A stretch of DNA of 64,000 nt from Tetrastigma voinierianum (GCA_016808115.1 JAEQBH010000128.1:1984001-2048000), one strand, 5' to 3'; shown: positions 23,801 through 35,635, numbered from the stretch's first letter. Made by a program: numbers and translations. The notes: a model not told the origin generated them from the letters alone.

Positions 23801-24276
23801 TTAAAATCATTAAAATCGGTATCCGGGACAATAGGCGTATTGTGCGGATTACGTTCGGATCACTTTGGAAACTATCCAGAAAACGGACTCCGTTTCACTT
23901 TATTTGAGTTTCGTTAATCTTTATGATTTATTCCAGGCCTTTTCGTATTTTTCGGCTCAATTTCAGAAAAATTTCGTGCCCGAGCTCCAAATTTAGTCCC
24001 AAATCACTATTCACTTAAATCTCCCATTATCTTTAAATATGGGTTCAAAGTCTTAAGACTGAAATTTTCTTAAAAATCCTTGCAGCCCCTCCGTCGGATA
24101 AAATAGAAAAAATCACTATTCCTTAGAAGCGTTGATTCTGATTTTCGAAATTTTCACTTCATGCCCCGAATGATGTCAGAGCGTTCTAAATTCTAATCTG
24201 CCCTCGTTTCTATCATTGGACCTCCTAATCGGTTCAAAAACTACTATTATAACATTCAATAAGGTTGAGGTTTACA
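20822..24276 (-). mobile_element. 3' LTR of Tekay/Del-type retrotransposon
   Basis: This block of about 3455 bp matches 27891-31374 along its whole length with many small indels. On the minus strand it opens TGTAAACCTCAACC at 24276 and closes at GGATCTTTCA. It has an internal tandem repeat of about 68 bp near 21465-21715 (phrases ACTTTCTTTCAATAAATACTTATGC). The C/T-rich tract at 23370-23420 has an exact counterpart in the other LTR. Confidence 0.9.
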
Positions 24277-25300
24277 ATCACCCTCCTTATAAAATTGATC
24301 CTGAGAATTTAAATTCTCATGTTGCTTCCTCTCTCTAGTGATTCATCGAAACACCTTTACTAAAGGAATCACTTTGTTTCAAGAACCTAATCATTTCGAT
24401 CCAACAATTTTAACCGGTCTTTCTTCACTCGTCAAATCTTCTTTCAATTGACCGGTTTGATCTCTTAACACATGTAGAAGAATCACATCCTGCTCTTCGA
24501 AGCATAGAAATGTAAAATATGTTATATGTCACAGCCGATTCAGTGTGACCTCAATAAAACTTCACCTCTCAATTATTTTCATAATTTCATGAATCATAAG
24601 AGGACTTCCCTTTCTTTCGAATATCAACACCCTTTCAGGGTGATATCCTCATAAATACCTAATCCCCCACATAAAATTCCAAATCTCTCCTTGGGTTATC
24701 AACATAACTTTTCTATCAATCTTGGTATATTTAATCTATCACGGATAACTTTAACATTATACATTGTAACTTTGAACAATTTATATGAACCTAAAATTTT
24801 CTCTCCTTCCTAAATCTGACATAATGGTCGGTCCTACACTTCCTTCCATATAAGGCCTCATAAGGCGCCATTTCAATGCTTGCATGATAACTATTATTGT
24901 AGGAAAACTCCATTAATGGTAAATGTCTTTCTAACCTTTAAGCTCTAACACACAAGCCTTGAGCATAACTTCCAATATGTGTAAACCACAGTTAGTCATC
25001 CAGTGAAGTCGTCTGATCTCTTTTTATATACAACTTCGACTGACTTCTCCAACTAAGTCACTATTTTTCCATAGATAGAAATTGACTGATTTCGTCAATC
25101 TATCCACAATCACCTATATCACTTCATAACCACTCTGGCAAAGTGGAAGTAAAAAAAAATCCATCATGATTCTCTCCCATTTCCACTGAGGGATCGGAAG
25201 AGACTATAAGAACCATGCAAATCTTTGATGCTCAACCTTAGCACGACAAATGAGACATTTAAGAAATAAGTGCGCAGCATCTTTCTTTATACCCCTCCAC
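24277..25300 (-). pseudogene. Integrase region of the Tekay-like element
   Basis: On the minus strand the zinc-finger part reads KDAAHLFLKCLICRAKVEHQ (about 25280-25220), which supplies the paired cysteines. The start of the catalytic core follows, as LPIPQWKWERIMMDF. Later the translation reaches FYISMLRR (cf. NVFHVSMLR) near 24500 and EEATLEF near 24300, the C-terminal tail just ahead of the polypurine tract. Many frame breaks. Integrase would insert the cDNA copy; this one is dead. Confidence 0.75.
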
Positions 25301-26159
25301 CTTTAGTATTCCCTTAGGGTTTATGATGTTTAGTGTTTCACGATGCATCGCCTATGTAGAAGAGTGAGCCTCTCCCATAATTTATTTCTTTAATCTTCCA
25401 CATCTAATTACATAACACCGCGACTATCATCACTATACCATATGCCCATACTAAAATCCTTTTAGCTGCCCGGACTGGCTTCCTTTTCAGATTTAATCAT
25501 GATCGTATCTTGAGTCTATAGCTCCTTACCTTGTCTATTAGTACGGGACTATTATCTGTCAATTCTAGTCGCACCTAAAGACCTCGATTCCATAAATCTA
25601 GGGAGGGTACCTGACCTTTAGGTGAGATATATGGAACGTGAAACTACCTAAGAGCATCGATTACCACATTAACATTTCCACGATGGTACTCAATAGTGCA
25701 CTCATAATCCTTAATGGTTCAACCCATCTCCTCTGTCTCATATTTAACTTTTTCTATGTGAATAAATATTGCATGTTCTTGTGATCTGTAAAAATTTTTA
25801 CATGCAACTCCATATCAGTAATGCCTCCATATACGTAGAGCAAGGACTACAACAACCAACTCTAGGTTATGTCTCAGATAATTCTGCTCATGCTTTTTCA
25901 ATTGCCTTAAATCATATGCTATCCACATTTTCATGTTGCATTAACACACCCCTAAGCTCTGCTAGAAGCATCATAGATATCTTGTATATCCTTCTTGCCA
26001 CTGACCAGGTGTAAGAACTAGGGCTAGGTGAGTCCTTTTAGTTCATGATCTTTTCGACATGTCTCTTACCATACAAACTTTTCATCTTTCCTTGTCAGAT
26101 TTGGTCAAAGGATCCGCTAACTTTGAAAATCCCTTAACAACCTTCAGATAATACCTGCC
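25301..26159 (-). pseudogene. RNase H / RT-connection region, heavily decayed
   Basis: This lies between recognisable RT and integrase on the minus strand, where RNase H is expected. Only short fragments resemble the family, such as an LNHMLSTFSCCINTPLS-like patch on the wrong strand. I assign it mostly by position. Confidence 0.4.
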
Positions 26160-26830
26160 AACACAAAGCTTTGTATCTACTTGTCACGTTCGGTAGGTGG
26201 TTTCCGGTTCCTGATTTTCTGTCTTTTGAGGATCAGCGAAACCCCTTCCCTTTGAAATCCATGCCTTAGAAGGCAACCTTTGTCTAACAGGAACTTCGTT
26301 ACTAAGTTTGGCATACTAAGTAATCGAATTTACTTAGATGCTCCTCATGATCTTCATTACTTTGCTTAAATAGATTAAAATGTCATCAATGAATACTATA
26401 ACAAGCGATATAAATAAGGCTGAAGATCCTATTCCCATAAGATCCATAAGCGGCTGAATATAGTTAAATCAGCTAGCATGACTAAAAACTCATAATGCCT
26501 ATCTTAGTGTTTTCAAAGTTGTCATAGGAACATCCTACGACCTAATCTTTGAGTGATGGTAACTTTGAGCTTAGATCCATTTCAAAAATACCACCGTTCC
26601 TGTAATTGATCAAAGATCATCGATCAGTGTAAATGGGTGTTGATTTCGTATTTTCACTTTATTCAACTCTATGTAATCAATATACAATCTTAAACTTTCA
26701 TCATCATTTTTTTTTTTTTTATAAGCAGGCTTGGCCTCCCAGGCGAAGTACTCGGCTAGCAAGCCCACTTACTCCACAAGCTCATCCATTTATACTTTCA
26801 ATTCTTTCAATTCTTTCAACTTTTAGGAGC
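26160..26830 (-). pseudogene. Reverse transcriptase of the Tekay-like element
   Basis: On the minus strand the translation gives, in order, LYIDYIELNKVKIRNQHPF, the first conserved palm segment, then FMDLM and the catalytic box VIVFIDDILIYLSK near 26390-26350. Residues like WGAPVLFVKKKD, broken by shifts, precede it near 26760-26700. F-x-D-D is the usual Gypsy RT active-site form. Several stops and shifts. The enzyme would copy element RNA into DNA. Confidence 0.85.
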
Positions 26831-26899
26831 CATCATATAAGGTGCCTTAGCAATTGGTTACGTCTAGGGTCATTTCAATCTAAAAATTAATATATATAT

Positions 26900-27270
26900 A
26901 TATATATATATTTTTTTTATACCACCTAGAAGATCCTAAAATACATCAGAAGTAATTTGACTATGGGAATATCTTCCAAATCGACTGCCATTATCCCTCT
27001 CCTCAATAGCATAAGCTAGGTACCTTTGATATAACTTTGATATTTTACTAGCCATATTTGTCATATTATTGGTAGGTAGTATTTTAGATTAACCAGCATC
27101 AAAGCAACCTCTGTCTTCCTTGGCTTATAGAGACCTAACCTCTTTCTATAACAATCCTTTGTAGCATGATGTCTAGATAGTAAATCCATGCCTAATATAA
27201 CATCAAAGTCATGGATATCTAATAATATCTCTGCTTAAAGCTCCTAGCCTCCGATAATCACTCATTGTAA
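26900..27270 (-). pseudogene. Protease and RT-linker region of the Tekay-like element
   Basis: The minus strand reads VILGMDLLSRHHATKDCYRK, the C-terminal end of the retropepsin-like domain. Then come FDAGWSKILPTN-like residues and YLAYAIEE, which link protease to RT in Del/Tekay elements. The catalytic D-S/T-G is not visible. Frame breaks are present. Confidence 0.75.
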
Positions 27271-27479
27271 CAATCAACTTTTCCCATACTTTTCTAGGGT
27301 GGCAAAATCCTACATTTACCGTTCATCATTATCTTCAATTTCTTCCATTTCTTTCAACAATTACAATTAATAATTCACTTAATGTCATTGATTCACTTAA
27401 GCTAAATTAAACCCATGCATTTTTCAGTGTCATCTCATTACCTACAACCCACGACCATACCTTTCCGGGATCTCCTATA

Positions 27480-27722
27480 CAGTCATAATTTCTGCCCTCC
27501 AATTTGCCTCTCGTGGACAACATCAAACTGGGGCTGATTAAATGTTATTAGCTAACATCGAGCCATACCTTGCTCTAAAGGTGTCGTCCTCTTACAACCT
27601 CGGGAGCGGTGGCGGCCTAGCGATGCTGGTGGAGGGAGTGCATCATGAACTCATAAACATGTTCCTCGAATTGGTGGTGCTGCGCTCGGGAGCTCTCAGT
27701 GGGTGGTCGGCCTCGGCGGCAT
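27480..27722 (-). pseudogene. gag start of the Tekay-like element (truncated)
   Basis: A minus-strand ATG at 27720-27722 opens MPPRPTTH, and after shifts the residues resemble QHHQFEEHV, a typical acidic/His-rich N-terminus of plant Gypsy gag. The remainder of gag, including the zinc knuckle, is missing before the protease. This is the main internal deletion of the element. Confidence 0.55.
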
Positions 27723-27878
27723 TTTACGTAATTAAGAGTAATATATCATATGTACATATATGATTTTAAATCACATAATTAATGTGTGTATTATTATTTT
27801 TGAAATCTTAAAAGAAAACATAAAAACAATCATATAAAAATAAAAATTTTCAAATCTTTATAACATTTTCAAAACTTC

Positions 27879-27890
27879 GCTCTGATACCA
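27879..27890 (-). promoter_or_regulatory. Primer-binding site (initiator tRNA-Met)
   Basis: TGGTATCAGAGC on the minus strand directly follows the 5' LTR. It is complementary to the 3' end of plant initiator tRNA-Met, the standard primer of Tekay-type elements. Confidence 0.92.
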
Positions 27891-30800
27891 TGTTGAAAGA
27901 TCCCGACCCGGATTAACCTCATGAACCCAGGGACCTCCGTACTCAAACGAGATATGAAACTTTCCTTAAAACCATAAATTAAAATCCAGTGGAAGCGAAC
28001 CCCTTTACAATTCTTCACATATCTTTTTAAAAATAATGCGAGACGAAGTCTTTAAAAAAATTTCTTTTCTTTTCTTTTCAACACTTAGATTTTTCGGGAA
28101 AATCGGCGAGTTTCCTGCGGACTTTCAAATTTACAAAACCTGATGAAAACATTTAAAAACACTTCTAAACTTCCAATTCATCAACTTCCATAGCTAGGAC
28201 TCCTCGTCGCGGCCAAATCAAACCTTGATATACATATATACATTTATTTCTTTCAAATCATCAAACATTTAAATACCAAACTAATTCCATGCATAATTTT
28301 ATCAAACATGACAAAATATTCACATATACAATATACAAATTATTTTCAATGCGATCACATACGTCGTCTCCTCGATGGCTCATTTCTATTCTTGCAGGGA
28401 GGTACTCTTGGAATGCACGTCTCAGGTCCTGAAAATATTTTTGAAACACACGGAAAAGAATGAGCTAAAGGAGCCCAGTGAGTGTACATTTTCATTAAAA
28501 TAACATTTACGATTACATACCAAATAATACATGCTTACTCTAAATTAAAATCCATTTATACATTAAACATTTATGCTTTAACTTTCTTTCCATAAATACT
28601 TATACCATTAGAATCAATTTTATGCTTTAAACATTTATACCTTTAAACTTTCTTTCAATAAATACTTGCCATTTAAAAATCCATTTATGCTTTAAGCATT
28701 TATGCGTAAACTTTCTTTCAGCCAAATACTTATGCATTTAAAAATTCATTTTATGCTTTAAGCATTTATGTATACCTTTCTTCCTTTATTTCTTTCTTTC
28801 ATTCTTTGATGGAACCCGGGGAATAAACACACTTAAAACAGTTTGGTCTTGTGGTGAGAATTGATCATTCCAGTCACGCCACTACGTTGCGGAGAAACTC
28901 ACTGGCTTTGCATAGGGTTCGATCATATGACTTTTATCACGTGTAAGGATGTTACTCTAGACACTGTTTCCTCCACTCGAGTTAGTAACCTATAGCTTTA
29001 CCCTCTAAATCCTTACAGCTTAAGTACTTGGCCGATACTCGATCATATGATGTAGGGGGTTTAGGGTAACCATCAGTAAAACATTTCTTCAAATACATTT
29101 GTAAACACATTTAAATCCTTTACTTGATCATTAAAACACATATGCATTCTTTACATCTTAAAACTTTCATAATACTTTAACATGTGCATACATATTTCAT
29201 ATACATGTATAAATACATTTTATATCCTTTCTTTATCATTAAAACACATATGCATTCTTCACACATTTTAAAACTTTCATAACACTTTATCATATGCATA
29301 CATATAAATATATATATTGATCACGAAGATAAACACATTTCCACGCCATAACATCATGCATGCTTGTTCCATTAAACTTTCAGCTTAACATTAAAACCAT
29401 TCACTTTTAAAAACTCATTTCAATATCATTTTTCACTCACAGTTCACCGCTCAATCCGCTTGCTTCAGTTGAGTTCCGTTCCGTCCGATAGTCCTTTTCA
29501 CCTTTTCAAGAAAATCACAATTACACATTAACCATAATTTCCATTTAATCCACCATAAACACTCATTCCTATATTCTTATTCCTCTAGGAATCTATTTTA
29601 TAAGGTGGAATCAATCAATCGGATCATCAAACCCCAAGTTATGGCATTTTCATGCCAGCTAGTCATTCTAATTTTCTAGTGACAGTTTTATTACTCATTT
29701 TCTCGAGTCTTGACTTCATATTTTGACACTATGTCATATACTCATTTAAAAGCTAAGGTGCTAAAGGTTCTATTCCAATTGGAATCACCCGATTGAACAC
29801 CGAAACTCACTTTACGTCAAATATAGGGCTAATCTATACCAAAAACTGAATATAATTTGGCTTGCACATACTTAAGTCCCTACTTTTGAGTGAATATTTG
29901 AGCTACTTAGGATCCGGGTGGCGATACATTCTTCTTAAGTTTTTGTTCTCCTTCAAGTCTATTTTACGTATCCACTTAAATCACTCAAAATCGGATCAAA
30001 TTGAGCAAGTTATGGCCAAAATACCAAAACTAGTCAAAACAGAAAACAGGACATTTCCTGTACCAGGACTGCTGCTAAAATTTATAAGATTGTGTTTCTC
30101 TTCCATTTTCTTTCACTCTAAACACTTAAATCTGATGCATTATACGCATTTCAACATAACACACACAATTCACTATCAAGCCTAGCCCTTACTCCCACTT
30201 GGTTTTGTAAGCCTAACTAATCCCATTTCTTTCTCAATTTCTATCAAATTCATCATGATTCCAACCTTAAATACCCAAATTGAGGTTTATCCACAAAACC
30301 TCAACAATTCAAGGGTTTGTGTGATCTCTCAACCAAAACCCTAGGTTTGGAACTCAAACCAATCTCATAGAAAAACCCTAGCAATCACTGCCAATAACCC
30401 TAGACATCCAGACATGATTCCATACAAAAAAAAACATACCTTTGTTTCTTCCTCCTTCTTCTCCTTCCTCTTCTTCCTCTTCTTCCTCTCTTCTTCTCCC
30501 TTTTCTCCTCCATACAGGTGCCTTAACTTTTGAGAGACCAAATGAATTATTTTGAGTTTGTCTCCCCATTTAAATAATCTAACTTTCCTTAAATTACAGT
30601 TGGTCTCCATTTCTTTTATATTGCCAATCAACTTATTTTATTGCATTTTGAGCCCATGAACCTCATTGGTCCATTCTAATGGAGTCACAAACCCTAACAG
30701 CCCTTAAAAATGTTTTGATTGGCTCTCATAAAATATCTCCATTTTATCGAGATTTTATTCCTTTTGTCATATACACTTTTATATGCGATTAACGTCAAAA

Positions 30801-31374
30801 TATTCTATGGTCGTCTAAACTTCAAATTGACCATGAAATATTCTAATTAAATCCTTCACCACGGTGGATTCCGGGCTTTGAAATCCATAGAAATCGGGTT
30901 TAAAATCATTAAAATCGTGTCAGGACAATAGCGTGTGTGCAGTGCGTTCGGATCACAGGAAACTATCCAAGCGGGGACTCCGTTTCGCTTTATTTCAGTT
31001 TCGTTAATCTTTATGATTTATTCCGGACCTTTTAGTATTTTCGAAACTCCAATTTCCGAAAAGAATTCCAGTAGCGAGCTCCAATTTTGATGCAAATCAC
31101 TATTCACTTAAATCTCCATTTATCTTCTAAATATCGGTTCAAAGTCATAAGAATGAAATTTTCTTAAAATCCTTTACGCCCCTCCATCCGGATAAAATAA
31201 GAAAAAAAATCACTATTCCTTAGGGCATTCGGTTACAATTTTCGAAAATTTTCACTTCATGCCCAAATGATGTCCAGAGCGTTCTAAATTCTAATCTACC
31301 CTCGTTTCTATCATTGGACCTCTAATCAGTTCAAAAACTACTATTATAACATTCAATAAGGTTGGGGTTTTACA
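27891..31374 (-). mobile_element. 5' LTR of the Tekay-like retrotransposon
   Basis: The LTR is about 3484 bp, opening TGTAAAACCCCAACC at 31374 and ending CTTTCAACA beside the primer-binding site. It is the counterpart of 20822-24276. Differences include many one- to few-base indels and a local duplication near 29120-29300 (phrase CATTAAAACACATATGCATTC twice). A 68-bp tandem repeat lies at about 28545-28790. Promoter and polyadenylation signals are expected within it but are not pinpointed. Confidence 0.9.
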
Positions 31375-31379
31375 CCGAC
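31375..31379. repeat. Target duplication of the Tekay-type element, right (CCGAC)
   Basis: Follows the LTR end TTTTACA; partner of ACGAC at 20817-20821. Confidence 0.65.
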
Positions 31380-31532
31380 ATTTGCTTCTTTTGATGTTAT
31401 AGACCAAAGTGACATTAGACTAGGCAACATATAAGCGACGTTTTGTAAAAATGTTTGGTATAAAGGATAAGTATATTTTTTGCCTATTACGACATAAGTC
31501 AAGCATTAGATAAAACCAATTTTGTTGTAGTG

Positions 31533-31873
31533 GATCAATCGAACCAAGTACTTATTACAAGTGTGTTCTACTGTCAGTTTACAAATTCTCTTAGTATGAA
31601 TCAACCATTGACCCAAGCAAGTCATGAGCGATATCTAGCAACACATCATGATCCCCAATTGACCAGATTATCAAGGGTTTGACTACAAACCCTTCCATAT
31701 GCAATATATTATGCAGTATTATCCTTTCATTCCATATTATACCCGACTTGGTTTAGAGCATGGATTATGCATTAGTTCCCACTAGATTGGCTACGCCACA
31801 CCTAGCCTAAGTGTGTTTTCTGGTCTTTGTAACCTCATCCATTCTATTTATCATTTAAGTCAAACATCAAACA
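31533..31873 (-). mobile_element. Copia-type LTR, second half (split)
   Basis: It continues in the style of 9183-9782, with phrases such as AAGTCATGAGCGATATC, AAGGGTTTGACTACAAACCC, CTTGGTTTAGAGCATGG and CACACCTAGCCTAAGTGTG. It ends near TCAAACA (31873), giving a TGTTTG opening on the minus strand. Total LTR length with the first half would be about 940 bp. The join is inferred from composition and style. No duplicated bases confirm it. Confidence 0.45.
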
Positions 31874-32949
31874 CTTATTTTAAAGAAATTAGGAAAAAAA
31901 AATTATGAGTTGGATTGTCCTAGTTTTAAGATAACGAAGGATGTTTTTCAGTGGAATAGAAGATAAGGAAAAGAAACTTTGCAAGAGAGTTGTCGGTTGA
32001 GGAATATTTCTAATTTCTGATAATGGCGGAACTATGCAATATCTTTAGGCTTAATTTGGAACCGGAAAGGTATTAAGGAATGGAAAAAAATAATAATAAG
32101 AAAAATGATTTCTTATGTTTAATTTTACCGAAAAATATAAAATCAAATCAATTTTATAATCAAATAATTTTAAATTTTATATTTTTTAAATTTCTTATTT
32201 TTATATAATAGAAAAAAATAAAAGTTGAAATATTAATAAATATATAAAATTAATTTATTAAATTTAAACTTATTTTTTATTTTTCTCAAATTTTCGTTCC
32301 TCTCAATTATTCTCCCTATTTTCTTTTCTTAGTACCAAACGGAACAAGATAAGGAAAAGAAACTTTGCAAGAGAGTTGAGCCACATATTATTGCAATGAA
32401 TAAGTTGCAATGCATTTCGTCTCTTTGAAAATAAATGCATGATTTGAACAATTTCCTCAGAGAAGGACAAGGTATGGAACAAGGACAAGCTCCATGAGCC
32501 TTACTTTAGGTAGCAGTCAGGAACAACAGAAAGCTATGTCATGGTCCCATTTCAATTTATTTGAAAAACGTGGAATATAAGACACTTTCTGGATTATGAA
32601 AGGATAGGCATAATTCTGGTTTTTTCAGCCATCATATATATGTTAGGTACAATCTTGAACTTAAGATTTACTGAGGTCATACTTAAGATTTTGTTAAATC
32701 CTTTATCAAATATTTTATATTTTTTATCACATATTTTTAAAATAAGGAGACTTGATATTGGTTTCAAGTCTTTTGTTCATAAATTTTCAAATAAAATGAA
32801 ATGGGGACCTTATAAAATAGTTTTCCCTCCTTTAAAAGCTACGGCTATTATAAAAAAATATTTTTTAAAATATGACTTTAAAAATAATATTTTTAAAAAT
32901 ATTGAACAAAAAATTAATATTAAATTTATGCATCTGGGTGCTACATAGG
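31874..32949. other. AT-rich spacer with a 32-bp direct repeat
   Basis: An identical 32-bp word beginning AGATAAGGAAAAGAAAC occurs at 31961-31992 and 32347-32378. The approximately 350 bp between are AT-rich, with weak inverted ends (TTTGGAACCGGAAAGG against GTTCCGTTTGGTACTAAG in reverse). This may be a MITE that produced a duplicated flank. Short AT-rich frames at 32303 and 32640 are not convincing genes. Confidence 0.5.
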
Positions 32950-33320
32950 AGGACATGATTTTAATGTGCACACTATATCAAATAATAGTTCGTATAGTTC
33001 TAAAATAGGATTTGGGTGATAAAATGATAATTATGTGTATTCAAACACGATTTAAACAGAAAAATTTAGTTTCAAGGTTAAAACATTTATTTCAATATAA
33101 AACAAAGTTGTGTTTAAATATTTTGTGATAATCAAAACAATTGGAATTATTTTTAAAACTATGGTCTTTAGAAATTATTTTTTTTGAAACTATATATTTA
33201 TATAAAATCCGAAACAAGGACAAGTCTTCTTGTGCATCGGACAAGTATTCACATGCTACAAAGTTTATTATTTACTTTTGCTTTTAAAGCAATATTCCCG
33301 CTTCTATGATATTATTGGGT

Positions 33321-33336
33321 TATATATATATATAGA

Positions 33337-33393
<57 letters not shown>
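33321..33393. repeat. (TA)n microsatellite
   Basis: TA/AT dinucleotides with one GAG interruption near 33335, inside the left inverted-repeat arm and absent from the right arm. Confidence 0.95.
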
Positions 33394-33397
<4 letters not shown>

Positions 33398-33674
33398 AAG
33401 GTATACAAACGTCTTGATGTTTGATCGTATATCCAACTTAACTCTTAAATTTTTTGGATCCAATGTTACTCATAACGTTTGTTTCAGAATCTCAAATACT
33501 TCTTACCGTCTACCGAAACGAACATACAGAAACGGATCTAGTTTATGCTACTTAATGTGTTATATGTCAACAACATGACATGTCAATAAATTATGTCATA
33601 TGTGAGTGACATGTCAATGACGTTAAACGCTTGTTTTTCCATCATTTGTCCAATTATATAACAAACGTTAGGGG

Positions 33675-33675
<1 letters not shown>

Positions 33676-33722
<47 letters not shown>
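33676..33722. repeat. (AT)n microsatellite
   Basis: About 23 AT units, again only in the left arm of the inverted repeat. Confidence 0.95.
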
Positions 33723-33724
<2 letters not shown>

Positions 33725-33796
33725 AGTTGATGTCATAATAACAATTCAACATAACAAATTTTGATAATACTCTTATTCCATGGAGTAGAAATTCTC

Positions 33797-34223
33797 GGCA
33801 TGTTTGATTACAATTTTTAAAAACTATTTGTTCTTTTCAAAAATAAAGAGGATAAGAAAAACATAGATAACATGTTTTGTTACCTTTTTTTTTTCTAAAA
33901 AACACTAAGAACATAAAAAATATTAAATTTTAAAAGAACACCTTAGGACCCGTTTTGATCTATGTTTTTAAACTTATTTATACAATATAACATGTAAAAA
34001 CAATATTTTGGTATTCTTGAATCTACTCCTTGTTATCTGAATTTAGTATTTTATGTTTTCTCCGTGTTTTTTAGAACAACAAAATGGAAACCCAACGTAT
34101 TCCTATTTTTTAGAACAAAAAAAACTGTTTTCAAAAACTTTAACCAAATATGCTTTTAATGTTTTCTTTGTTTTCAAAACTATTCTCAAAAATGATTTTA
34201 AAAAATAAGAACCAAACATATCC
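33797..34223. mobile_element. MITE-like insertion in the left inverted-repeat arm
   Basis: The left end GGCATGTTTGATTAC and the inverse complement of the right end, GGATATGTTTGGTTC, form imperfect terminal inverted repeats. They are followed inward by T/A-rich repeats built from TTTTAAAAA. The right arm of the large inverted repeat lacks this 427-bp piece, which supports insertion. No clear target duplication. Confidence 0.55.
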
Positions 34224-34300
34224 GTTTTTTTATTTTTTTATTTATGGAAAGATGGTATAAACTTTATGATGTAAAGCTATTACTTAGCAATGCACTGAAT

Positions 34301-35019
34301 TACTATTCCTAGAATACATATATTTATAGGCAATTTGATTCTTTAGGCTTCTGACCGTTGCCTGACAATGTCAAGAAGTTGTATTGAAGGAAAACAATCA
34401 AATCTAATTAAAACAATAATGGGTGAGCTTGCTTTTTATTGATGAAATGGGAGACAAATTGTAGAAGTAATGTATCCTAAATTATTTAACAAAAAAAAGG
34501 AACTAATATTTTAGAATCGAGTATTTTTGACGGTCTAATTTTCCTAAATATGTGACTAATGTTTGTTTTAAAGATTATTATAGTTTTTTTACCAATCTTG
34601 TTTAAACGATAAAAAAAAGTCTTTCTTTATGGTAGCCTTATGGTTAGACTCACCCAATTCATGCATTCTCTCTTTATAACTTAGAGCAAATTATTTTTTC
34701 ATGTTCGGTACATAACGTGAAATTTTGTTTAGATCATTCACATGTTAAAGAAACTAGATTATATATATTTGTCTTGGACAATTCTTCCAAATTTGTGATA
34801 TAACTTTGTTTGCTACAGATAAACTGAGGTTACACACAGCCGCTGAATCAATATAAAAGCGGAAAGCTTGAATAAACTGACAACTTGCTTCATCATCCAA
34901 AAAGGCTTATCAATTTTCGTAGTATCCTTCAAGATATTCTATCCGTGATAAATATGTGTGTAAACGTACCTAATTATCAAAACTAGAAGAGAGAAAACAC
35001 ATGTATGTGTGTTTTGGCT

Positions 35020-35020
<1 letters not shown>
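34301..35020. other. Spacer between inverted-repeat arm and small LTR element
   Basis: No gene seen. AT-rich with T and A runs and no frame longer than about 50 codons. Confidence 0.55.

Positions 35021-35059
<39 letters not shown>
35021..35059. repeat. (AG)n microsatellite followed by G run
   Basis: About 17 AG units ending in GGGGGG. Confidence 0.95.
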
Positions 35060-35635
35060 TACTTATAGACTCAAAACCCTAGTCTACCAAGGTTTCTTGT
35101 CTTTCAAGCAAACTAACTCTTGTTTTATAAGGTTTCTTGCCTCTCACGTAATTAATTAATGAGCTCTATCACTAATTAGCTAGTCTGGGATCTAATGACC
35201 CATTATTAACTTTGGCTTCTAATCAATATCAAGCTGAAAGCATAACCCAATTACAATGAACTATATTTGTCATTGTTGGTTTATCTTTTTCTAACTTTGT
35301 AACTTCTTCCACATCTAACAATACAATTAATTGCTACATGGTAACGAATATATAGCACACCACTGTTATCGGGTGAATCTTTAGATCATCTTATCTAAAA
35401 AAGTAACATAAACTACTAGTGTTCTATTTAGGATAATTTAAAGAATTTTCTTCCAAAACTTACAACTGTCAAAGAGGTCATCTATTAAACACTTAATCCA
35501 CAATAATAGAATGCCAAATAGCATATCTGAAGAACTCATTTGAAAAAAGTACCATTAATCACACAAATACATATTAATAATATAATTACTTTAGCTAATG
35601 AGACCCACTCTAATGGCGTATGATTTGGACGATGA
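35060..35635. other. Spacer, nothing recognised
   Basis: Moderately AT-rich, with phrases GGTTTCTTGTCTTTCAAGC and GGTTTCTTGCCTCTCACG repeated at about 50 bp spacing near 35090-35150. No coding sequence. Confidence 0.5.

Larger units (their letters stand above)
20822..31374 (-). mobile_element. Ty3/Gypsy retrotransposon, Tekay/Del-like, complete ends
   Basis: Two long LTRs in direct orientation flank a 3.6-kb interior. The order on the minus strand is 5' LTR (31374-27891), primer-binding site for initiator tRNA-Met (TGGTATCAGAGC), a gag start, protease, reverse transcriptase, integrase, a polypurine tract (AAGGAGGGTGAT) and 3' LTR. Protease before RT before integrase defines Gypsy, and the pol sequence is closest to Del/Tekay chromoviruses. 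The interior is shorter than is usual for this group because gag is mostly missing. All domains carry stops, so it is non-autonomous. It lies between two CACTA subterminal regions, so it inserted into the CACTA. Confidence 0.88.
9783..31532. mobile_element. Very large CACTA (En/Spm-type) element with nested insertions
   Basis: The left terminus reads CACTACAACAAATTTGGTTT at 9783. The right terminus is the inverse complement of CACTACAACAAAATTGGTTT, ending at 31532. CACTA ends plus a terminal inverted repeat of about 20 bp define the superfamily. Inside both ends lie subterminal regions dense in short ACATTT/AAATGT and TAGCAACG-like repeats (9800-10480 at the left; 19990-20821 and 31375-31532 at the right), as expected for binding sites of the transposase accessory protein. 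The flanking bases are CTT and GAT, which do not form a target duplication. Without its nested insertions the element is about 8 kb, a normal CACTA size. The linkage of the two ends is inferred, not proven. Confidence 0.55.
32950..34300 (+). repeat. Left arm of a long inverted repeat
   Basis: Inverse-complement similarity to 38290-39370. Shared phrases include ATTTTGTGATAATCAA, ATTATTTTTAAAACTATGGTCTTT, GAAACTATATATTTAT, ACAAGTCTTC, TTCTATGATATTA, ATAACAAATTTTGATAATACTCTTA and ATGGAAAGATG. The arm is interrupted by two TA tracts and a MITE-like insert. Arms of this length resemble the terminal repeats of Mutator-like elements, but no 9-bp duplication or transposase was found. Confidence 0.65.
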
